NCBI RefSeq assembly: GCF_019083965.1
Contig: NZ_JAHRCY010000030.1
Coordinates: 1-64,000 of the forward strand
DNA: 64,000 nt
Source: Catellatospora tritici
GTDB taxonomy: Bacteria > Actinomycetota > Actinomycetes > Mycobacteriales > Micromonosporaceae
Reading direction: 5' to 3'
The notes under the pieces are model-generated. The model did no database searches, was not told the origin of the DNA, and saw nothing but the letters and a program-made list of their open reading frames with translations. This document shows positions 58,902-64,000 of the stretch, piece after piece; position 1 is the first letter of the stretch, and every line of letters begins with the position of its first letter. The translations under genes and the position numbers were made by a program.

Positions 58902-59924
58902 TCATCGACGGGCCGGCTCGGCCGGTGAGGGGGTGACCGATGGCGAGTTAAGAAGGGGCCCCTTTACCACGGATTGCGTTAAGAAGGGCCCCTTCCTTAC
59001 CTGTAGGAGGGTGGCGGCGCCGGGGAGGACGGCGGCGAGGCCGAGGATGCCGTATGTGGTGGCGGTGGCGACGCCCTGGGCGGCGGTGAGACCGGCCGCG
59101 GCGAAGGCCCAGGCGGCGACGCCTTCGCGCGGTCCCCAGCCCGCGATGTTGAGGGGCAGGGCCATGGCGAGCAGGGCGAGCTGGGTCAGCGGGACCAGCA
59201 GGGTCAGCGGTGCGGTGGCTCCGGCGGTACGCGCGGCCAGCAGGAACATCAGCAGGTGGGCGGGGACGATCATGGCCGACGAGGCGGCGATGCCGAGCCG
59301 GACGCGGCGGTCGCGTAGGGCGGTGCGGATCTCGGCGCCGGTGGCACGGGCCGCGCGGGCCCAGCGGGCGCCGCGACCGCGCAGCAGCAGCCGCGCCGCC
59401 ACGGTCAGGGCCACCCCGGCGGCGAGCGCGGCCGCGACGATCAGCGGCATCCGAGCCCGGACCGGGGAGGGAAGTACGAGCAGGAGCAGCGTCGACGCGG
59501 CGATCTGGACGGCCAGGCCGATGGTGCGCTCCAGCACGACGGCGCGTACGGCCAGACGTAGGTCGCTGATGTCGAGGCCGTGCCGCACCGCCCGGTGCAC
59601 GTCGCCGACCACCCCGCCGGGCAGGGTGGAGTTGAGCAGCAGCGACCGGTAGTAGGCGGCGACGGCGTGGCGCAGCGGCAGCCGTACGCCGAGTCCGGCC
59701 GCGACCAGGCACCAGCGCCAGGCGCAGCCGACGGTGGCGACCGCGCCGAGGCAGAGCGCGGCGAGCAGCGCGGCGGGATTCACGCGGCGTACGCCGTCGA
59801 GGAACGGGCCGGTGCCGACCTGCCACACCAGCAGGCCCAGCAGCAGGACTCCGCCGAGCACCCGGCCCCAGGTCCACAGGCGCGCGGCCAGCGGGCCACG
59901 TCGCATGATCTGCTGCGCCGGCAC
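58902..59924 (-). CDS. Flippase-like membrane protein (LPG synthase TM / UPF0104 type)
   Basis: A 340-residue protein with about eight transmembrane helices of the lysylphosphatidylglycerol-synthase TM family: YRSLLLNSTLPGGVVGDVHR and MALPLNIAGWGPREGVAAWA blocks are diagnostic. It has no aminoacyltransferase domain, so it is probably a lipid flippase or export helper. GTG at 59924 follows GAGGTGAC. The last 35 or so codons run through a palindromic repeat, producing a KGPF...KGPLL tail. Confidence 0.85.
   Translation of the reverse strand: MPAQQIMRRGPLAARLWTWGRVLGGVLLLGLLVWQVGTGPFLDGVRRVNPAALLAALCLGAVATVGCAWRWCLVAAGLGVRLPLRHAVAAYYRSLLLNSTLPGGVVGDVHRAVRHGLDISDLRLAVRAVVLERTIGLAVQIAASTLLLLVLPSPVRARMPLIVAAALAAGVALTVAARLLLRGRGARWARAARATGAEIRTALRDRRVRLGIAASSAMIVPAHLLMFLLAARTAGATAPLTLLVPLTQLALLAMALPLNIAGWGPREGVAAWAFAAAGLTAAQGVATATTYGILGLAAVLPGAATLLQVRKGPFLTQSVVKGPLLNSPSVTPSPAEPARR
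58948..58998. repeat. GGGGCCCC-type paired palindrome, copy 3, inside a coding end
   Basis: TTAAGAAGGGGCCCCTTTAC then CACGGATTGCG then TTAAGAAGGGCCCCTTCC. Same family as 48113-48161. It lies within the final codons of the flippase-like gene. Confidence 0.75.
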
Positions 59925-59973
59925 GTCACCTCTTCCGTCGAGTACGGCTCGTCTTCTCGACGTTATACACAGT

Positions 59974-61068
59974 TCACCGGGCGCCGGGCGGCCGATCGGC
60001 GACCAGTGACGCCAGCACGCCACCGATCTCGGCGGTCGTACGGTCCCATCCGGTCAGTGTGCTCCGGCGCGCGAGGGCGGCCCGGCGCAGGGCCGTACGC
60101 AGGTCGGGTTCGGTCAGCCAGCGCCGCAGCGCGGCCGCGAACGCGACCGGGTCCTCGGGGGGCACCAGCAGTCCGGGCAGGCTGCCGTCGGGGGCGTGGC
60201 CGAGCGCCTCGGGCAGGCCCTGCACCTCGGTGGCCAGCACCGGAATGCCCCGCGCCAGCGCCTCGGCGACGACCATCCCGTACGACTCGCCGCGGGTGGC
60301 CAGCACCAGCAGGTCCGTCCGGGCCCAGATCTCGTCCAGGGCGGGGCCGGTCCGCGGTCCGAGCAGGACGAACCGGTCGGCCAGGGGTGCGGCCGCGTGG
60401 CGCAGTCGTCGGACGAAGCCGGGGTCGCGGTCGGTCGGGCCGACGCAGCAGCAGTGCCAGTCCAGCCCGGCGAGTTCGGACAGGGCCGTGACGAGCACAT
60501 CGTGGCCCTTGTGCGGGGCGACGGCGGCCAGGCACAGCAGCCGGTCGCCGCCGATGCCGCCGGGGACGAGCTGGGCGGCGTCCACGCCGGGGGAGGCGAA
60601 GTGGACGAGGTCAGGGCGCAGGCCGTACCGGTCGATCAGCCGCGTGCGGCACCAGGAGCTGGTGGTGACCACGGCGGCCGCTGCCCGCAGCGTCGTCCGC
60701 TCGGCCGGGGCAACCCCGGGATCGGCGTCGCCGAACACCATGTGCGCCAGCACGATCGCACGGCGGGCGGCGACGGCCTCCGGAGCCCCGAGCGCGACCA
60801 GCCCGTCGGCCAGCACGAGCGCGTCGGCGGGTAGCGCGGCCAGCGTCGCGGCAAGTTCGGCGGCAGCGTCGCGACCGGGGTGCGGCCAGGTCCCGGTCAC
60901 GGCGTGCTCGCGCACGGTCCAGCCCGAGGCGGTGAGTCCGTCGCAGACGCGCCGGTCGTAGTGGTTGCCGCCGCTGGGGTTGGCCGGATCGTCCACGCCA
61001 CCGGGCAGGACGACGTGAACGGTGCGGGCAGTGGGGGCGCCGGAGGTGGCTGTCCCGGCAGGGGTCAC
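59974..61068 (-). CDS. GT4-family glycosyltransferase
   Basis: A 364-residue GT-B enzyme. N-terminal: VHVVLPGGVDDPANPSGGNH with SGGN acceptor loop. C-terminal nucleotide-sugar domain: LLCLAAVAPHKGHDVLV, LLGPRTGPALDEIWARTDL, and the retaining E-x7-E motif in ESYGMVVAEALARGIPVLAT. GTG start overlapping the TGA of the PTPS-like gene (GTGA), so coupled. Donor and acceptor unknown. Confidence 0.88.
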   Translation of the reverse strand: MTPAGTATSGAPTARTVHVVLPGGVDDPANPSGGNHYDRRVCDGLTASGWTVREHAVTGTWPHPGRDAAAELAATLAALPADALVLADGLVALGAPEAVAARRAIVLAHMVFGDADPGVAPAERTTLRAAAAVVTTSSWCRTRLIDRYGLRPDLVHFASPGVDAAQLVPGGIGGDRLLCLAAVAPHKGHDVLVTALSELAGLDWHCCCVGPTDRDPGFVRRLRHAAAPLADRFVLLGPRTGPALDEIWARTDLLVLATRGESYGMVVAEALARGIPVLATEVQGLPEALGHAPDGSLPGLLVPPEDPVAFAAALRRWLTEPDLRTALRRAALARRSTLTGWDRTTAEIGGVLASLVADRPPGAR

Positions 61069-61463
61069 AGGCCGCGCTCGTAGCAGGCCCAGGCGACGTG
61101 CGACTCGTGCAGGGTGACCGCGATCCCGGCCAGTTCCTTCGCCCCCGGTCCGAACGCGCCCGCGTGCACCCGCTCGACCAGGCGGTCGGCGACGACCTGG
61201 GCCAGCACCTCGGTGGTGGTGTTGCGGCCCGTCAGCGCCGGGTCGTCGTCGAGGTTGCGCAGGTGGAACGCGGCCAGCACCGCGTTCAGCTCGCGGGCGG
61301 CGGCGGCGATGTCGACGACGATCCCGTCGGCGTCCAGCGCGGCCCGGCGGAACGTGGCGTCCACCAGGAACGTCGCGCCGTGCAGGGCCTGGGCGGGGCC
61401 GAACACCTCGCCCCGGAAGCTGTGGGCGACCATCATGTGGTCGCGGACGGTGACGCTGAACAA
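61065..61463 (-). CDS. 6-pyruvoyl-tetrahydropterin synthase/QueD-like protein with altered metal site
   Basis: A 132-residue T-fold protein of the PTPS/QueD family: MFSVTVRDHMMVAHSF, then LHGATFLVDA, VVDIAAAARELNAVL, NTTTEVLAQVVADRL and ESHVAWACYER. Canonical enzymes have H-G-H at the zinc site; here His28-Gly-Ala30 keeps one of the two His, with His14 as the other ligand. The catalytic Cys before HGH is also absent. It may bind a pterin or purine derivative but do a different reaction. Coupled to the glycosyltransferase gene. Confidence 0.82.
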   Translation of the reverse strand: MFSVTVRDHMMVAHSFRGEVFGPAQALHGATFLVDATFRRAALDADGIVVDIAAAARELNAVLAAFHLRNLDDDPALTGRNTTTEVLAQVVADRLVERVHAGAFGPGAKELAGIAVTLHESHVAWACYERGL

Positions 61464-61467
61464 GGGA

Positions 61468-62448
61468 TCACTCTCCGTCGTAGGTGATGACGTGGCACAG
61501 GGCCGGGCGGGTCCCCGCGGCCAGCTGCGCCATGACCTCCGGCAGCAGCGCGAACGGCGACTCGCCGGTGCAGAGCGCGTCGAAGGCCGGATCGCGCAGC
61601 AGGTCGAGGGCGAGCGCCAGCCGGTCGGTGAAGCCGCGGCGGGCGGCGCGGGCGGGGGAGACCGTGCCGACCTGGCTGGCGCGGATGGCCAGCCGACGGG
61701 AGTGGAACGCCCCGCCGAGCTGGAGATGGACCTCGCGGTCGCCGTACCAGCTCAGCTCGATCACGGTGCCCTCGGGGGCGAGCAGGTCGAGGCTGGTCTG
61801 GAGCCCCGGGGCGGTGGCGCTGGCGTGGAAGACCAGGTCACGGCCGCCCGTGGCCCGCTCGGGCGGAACGTATGCGACGCCGAGCGCGGCCGCCGTCTCG
61901 GCGCGGGCCGGGTCGGGGTCGACCAGCTGCACCGACACCCCGGGGATGTGGGCGGCGACGGCGGCCACGCAGCAGCCGACCATGCCCGCGCCGACGACGC
62001 TGATCCGGTCGCCGACCAGCGGCGCGGCGTCCCACAGCGCGTTGACGGCGGTCTCGACGGTGCCCGCCAGCACGGCCCGCCGCGCGGGCACGCCCGCCGG
62101 GACCGGCACCACGGCGGCGGCCGGTACGACGTATCGGGTCTGGTGCGGGTACAGGCAGAAGACGGTGTGTCCGCGCAGCTCGTCGGGGCCCTGCTCGACG
62201 ACGCCCACGCTGAGGTAGCCGTACTTCACCGGGGCGGGGAAGTCGCCGTCCTGGAACGGGGCGCGCATGACCGAGTACTGGCTCTCGGGCACGTGTCCGG
62301 TGTAGACCAGCGTCTCGGTGCCGCGGCTGACGCCGGTGTGGAGCGTGCGTACCAGCACGTCGTCGGGGCCGGGCGCGGGCAGTGGCACGTCGCGGATCTC
62401 GGCCGCGCCGGGCCCGGTGATCCAGTACGCGCGCGCGTAGGATGCCAT
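61468..62448 (-). CDS. Zinc-type alcohol dehydrogenase-like oxidoreductase
   Basis: A 326-residue medium-chain dehydrogenase: GVSRGTETLVYTGHVP in the N-terminal domain, Rossmann motif VVGAGMVGCCVAAVAAHI, LVDPDPARAETAAALG, and VFHASATAPGLQTSLDLLAPEG. The usual zinc Cys is not in its normal place, as in the SGISRGTE subgroup. ATG at 62448 has AAAGGGGG upstream. Its stop is 4 bp from the start of the PTPS-like gene, so the two are one operon. Confidence 0.87.
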   Translation of the reverse strand: MASYARAYWITGPGAAEIRDVPLPAPGPDDVLVRTLHTGVSRGTETLVYTGHVPESQYSVMRAPFQDGDFPAPVKYGYLSVGVVEQGPDELRGHTVFCLYPHQTRYVVPAAAVVPVPAGVPARRAVLAGTVETAVNALWDAAPLVGDRISVVGAGMVGCCVAAVAAHIPGVSVQLVDPDPARAETAAALGVAYVPPERATGGRDLVFHASATAPGLQTSLDLLAPEGTVIELSWYGDREVHLQLGGAFHSRRLAIRASQVGTVSPARAARRGFTDRLALALDLLRDPAFDALCTGESPFALLPEVMAQLAAGTRPALCHVITYDGE

Positions 62449-62497
62449 CAACACCCCCTTTCGCACTGGTCGGAGTGGAACCCTATACGGAGGTGCG

Positions 62498-63280
62498 GTG
62501 CCGCCGCAGGTGATCCCAGGTCCGCTGGCGGGTCTGCTCGGCCAACTCGTGCTGCTGGCGGTGCTGGAGGCGGGAGTGGGTCTGGGCGCGCCCGGCTGGA
62601 GCTTCGGCCTGGCGTACGCGCTGGCGCTGTGCGTGCTGCTCGGCCGGGCCATGCAGAACACGGGCACGCTCGCCTTCGGACCGGCCGACGTGGTCACCCT
62701 GTCCCGGGCGGTGCTGGTCGGCGGCGTGACCGCGCTGACCGCCGAGTCGCTGGCCCGCCCCGTGCCGGTGGTGCCGCTGCTGGCGTTGACCGTGGTGGCG
62801 CTGGTGCTCGACGCGGTCGACGGGCAGGTGGCTCGGCGCACCGGCACGGACTCGGCCTTCGGCGCCCGCTTCGACATGGAGACCGACGCCTGGCTGATCG
62901 CGGTGCTCAGCGTGTACGCGGCCCCGGTCTACGGGGCGTGGGTGCTGTGCATCGGCGCGATGCGCTACGCGTACGTCGCCGCGAGCTGGGTGCTGGCGTG
63001 GCTGCGCGGGCAGCTGTTCCCGCGATACTGGCGCAAGGTCGTGGCGGCGATCCAGGGCATCGTGCTGGGCATCGCGGCCGCCGATGTGCTGCCCCGGGCG
63101 CTGGTGCTGTTGGCACTGGTCGGGGCACTGGGACTGCTCACCGAGTCGTTCGGCCGCGACGTGATCTGGCTGTGGCGCCGCCGCCCGGCGGCGGCCCCGG
63201 TCAGGGCCGCGCGCTCCGCGGGCGCCGCGCGCTCCGCGGGCGCCGCGCGCTCCGCGGGCGCCGCGCGCGGGCGAGCGTAG
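62498..63280 (+). CDS. CDP-alcohol phosphatidyltransferase family protein
   Basis: A 260-residue membrane enzyme with the complete CDP-alcohol phosphatidyltransferase signature: Asp105, Asp108-Gly109, Ala112-Arg113, Gly122, Asp126 and Asp130. About six transmembrane helices. It joins a CDP-linked lipid or polyol phosphate to an alcohol. The last 25 residues are three ARSAGA repeats. GTG at 62498 follows GGAGGT. It is divergent from the dehydrogenase operon, 49 bp apart, probably coregulated. Confidence 0.88.
   Translation: MPPQVIPGPLAGLLGQLVLLAVLEAGVGLGAPGWSFGLAYALALCVLLGRAMQNTGTLAFGPADVVTLSRAVLVGGVTALTAESLARPVPVVPLLALTVVALVLDAVDGQVARRTGTDSAFGARFDMETDAWLIAVLSVYAAPVYGAWVLCIGAMRYAYVAASWVLAWLRGQLFPRYWRKVVAAIQGIVLGIAAADVLPRALVLLALVGALGLLTESFGRDVIWLWRRRPAAAPVRAARSAGAARSAGAARSAGAARGRA
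63209..63262 (+). repeat. Three tandem 18-bp repeats in the phosphatidyltransferase tail
   Basis: Unit GCGCGCTCCGCGGGCGCC at 63209, 63227 and 63245, encoding six residues each (ARSAGA-type). In frame, so length changes would not disrupt the gene. Confidence 0.8.
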
Positions 63281-63356
63281 CCGCAAGATCGCTGCAGTTT
63301 CGGGGAAACTGCACGAAAGCGCGCCAAGATTCCAACACTTTCCCCGAAACTGCACT
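63281..63356. repeat. AGTTTC-type palindromic intergenic repeat, copy 3
   Basis: CCGCAAGATCGC, hairpin TGCAGTTTC-GGG-GAAACTGCA (63293-63313), then CGAAAGCGCGCCAAGATT and a second half ACTTTCCCCGAAACTGCAC. Lies directly after the phosphatidyltransferase stop, between convergent genes. Confidence 0.75.
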
Positions 63357-63480
63357 AACGCCCCGCCCCGCCCCGCCCCGGCCCGCCCCGCCCGGCCCGC
63401 TCGCGCGACGCGGTCCGCGCGGTGCGACGCGGTGGGGCGCGGTGCGACGCGGTGGGGCGCGGCGCGGTGGCAGGCACGCG
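63357..63480. repeat. GC-only low-complexity stretch with pentamer and 20-bp repeats
   Basis: Several CCCCG pentamers (63361-63390) are followed by GCGCGG-rich sequence and two exact copies of GGTGCGACGCGGTGGGGCGC (63421-63440, 63441-63460). No gene is visible. Confidence 0.75.
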
Positions 63481-63488
63481 ACACGCGG

Positions 63489-64000
63489 TCAGCGCAGGCG
63501 GGCGTAGACGTCGCCGGATCGGTTCAGTGGGCGATAGCGGTCGAGCAGCCGCAGCAGCCCGGCGGCATCGAGCCACTCGTCGGCCGCGAAGCGCATCGTC
63601 TCGACGGGGGCGTAGTTGTAGCGGTACCCGTCGGCCTGGGCGCCGAGGCGTTCGACCAGGTCGAGCGCGGTGAGCATGGCGTCGTGGGCCTGGGGCAGGT
63701 ACTCGAAGGACAGGGCGCGCAGCGGGCGGCTCAGGCCGCGCAGCACGTCGGCCTCGAAACCCTCCACATCGATCTTGCAGAAGGCGGGCTCGCCGTGCGC
63801 GGCGATCAGCTCGTCGAGGGTGGTCACCGGAACCTCGATGGTGCGGTCCCAGTGGACTCGGGCGAAGCTGTCGTCGGCGGTGACGGTGTCGATCCAGTCG
63901 CGCGACAGCGTGGAGACGGTCGGGGTGGCCGAGGACAGGGCCAGCGCGGCGTGCCCGGCTTGCGCGCCGACCGCGACCGGCAGCACGGTGACGCCGGGGT
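63489..64000 (-). CDS. FkbM-family methyltransferase, partial (5' end outside window)
   Basis: The C-terminal 170 or so residues of an FkbM-type SAM methyltransferase. Seen: DRTIEVPVTTLDELIAAHGE, FCKIDVEGFEADVLRGLSRP (the diagnostic K-I-D-V-E-G-F-E block) and RALSFEYLPQ. The frame stays open to the window edge, so the SAM-binding motif I lies beyond. FkbM enzymes O-methylate sugars or polyketides; here it may modify the glycan made by the neighbouring genes. Confidence 0.88.
   Translation of the reverse strand, partial: PGVTVLPVAVGAQAGHAALALSSATPTVSTLSRDWIDTVTADDSFARVHWDRTIEVPVTTLDELIAAHGEPAFCKIDVEGFEADVLRGLSRPLRALSFEYLPQAHDAMLTALDLVERLGAQADGYRYNYAPVETMRFAADEWLDAAGLLRLLDRYRPLNRSGDVYARLR

Noticed and set aside
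1..64000. tRNA, rRNA or origin of replication
   Set aside because: No cloverleaf-like sequence with GTTCGANNC in context, no rRNA segment and no DnaA-box cluster was noticed by eye; a covariance-model scan would be decisive.

Overview
The window is very GC-rich DNA with GTG starts, actinobacterial-type TANNNT -10 boxes and actinobacterial gene families (GAF-ANTAR proteins, ECF42 sigma with DGPF partner, FxSGHVF-type TIR proteins, DUF1254). It looks chromosomal and most resembles a Micromonosporaceae genome such as Catellatospora or a relative; the family placement is inference. No rRNA, tRNA or CRISPR array was seen.

Left part (1-19.8 kb): an accessory, immunity-like region. It has a TIR-WD40 protein, two TIR-TPR proteins, a TPR paralogue that has lost almost all of its TIR domain, and a larger TIR-transmembrane-WD40 protein. 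All five have a TANNNT box 6-7 bp before the start codon, which suggests leaderless transcripts, and the three intact small TIR genes share a longer conserved upstream block. Between them lie a decayed stretch with integrase-like and regulator-like remnants, a large secreted LamG/DNRLRE protein, a VOC protein, a Ser/Thr kinase and two GAF-ANTAR regulators.

Middle-left (19.6-32.4 kb): a 47-residue small protein, a large LuxR ATPase regulator, a methyltransferase, a membrane protein-GntR operon, then a tightly coupled seven-gene operon (24.9-31.1 kb) that looks like a small biosynthetic cluster: KASIII-like enzyme, AurF-like diiron oxygenase, an unusual carrier protein, a class-II-synthetase-like amino acid:carrier-protein ligase, a thioester-reductase-like SDR, a BtaA-like DUF3419 enzyme and a double GNAT. 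It is followed by a methionine aminopeptidase divergent from an XRE regulator.

Middle-right (32.4-57 kb): mostly ordinary chromosomal genes: GH53 galactanase under two LacI-type palindromes, a PadR-membrane protein operon, a lipoprotein hydrolase, ECF42-DGPF, a fused ABC-permease-like protein, an ECF sigma with a membrane protein and a lipoprotein sharing one domain, GH3 beta-glucosidase with a TetR operator, DUF1254, and an asparagine synthetase preceded by a 16-codon reading frame and two hairpins that look like a translational or attenuation switch.

Right end (57-64 kb): an LTA-synthase-like sulfatase, flippase-like membrane protein, GT4 glycosyltransferase, a 6-pyruvoyl-tetrahydropterin-synthase-like protein with an altered metal site, a zinc-type dehydrogenase, a CDP-alcohol phosphatidyltransferase and an FkbM methyltransferase cut by the window edge. 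Together these suggest an uncharacterised pathway for an exported, possibly pterin-linked, phospho-glycolipid. Two families of palindromic intergenic repeats are spread through the right half; one copy is translated as the tail of the flippase-like gene.
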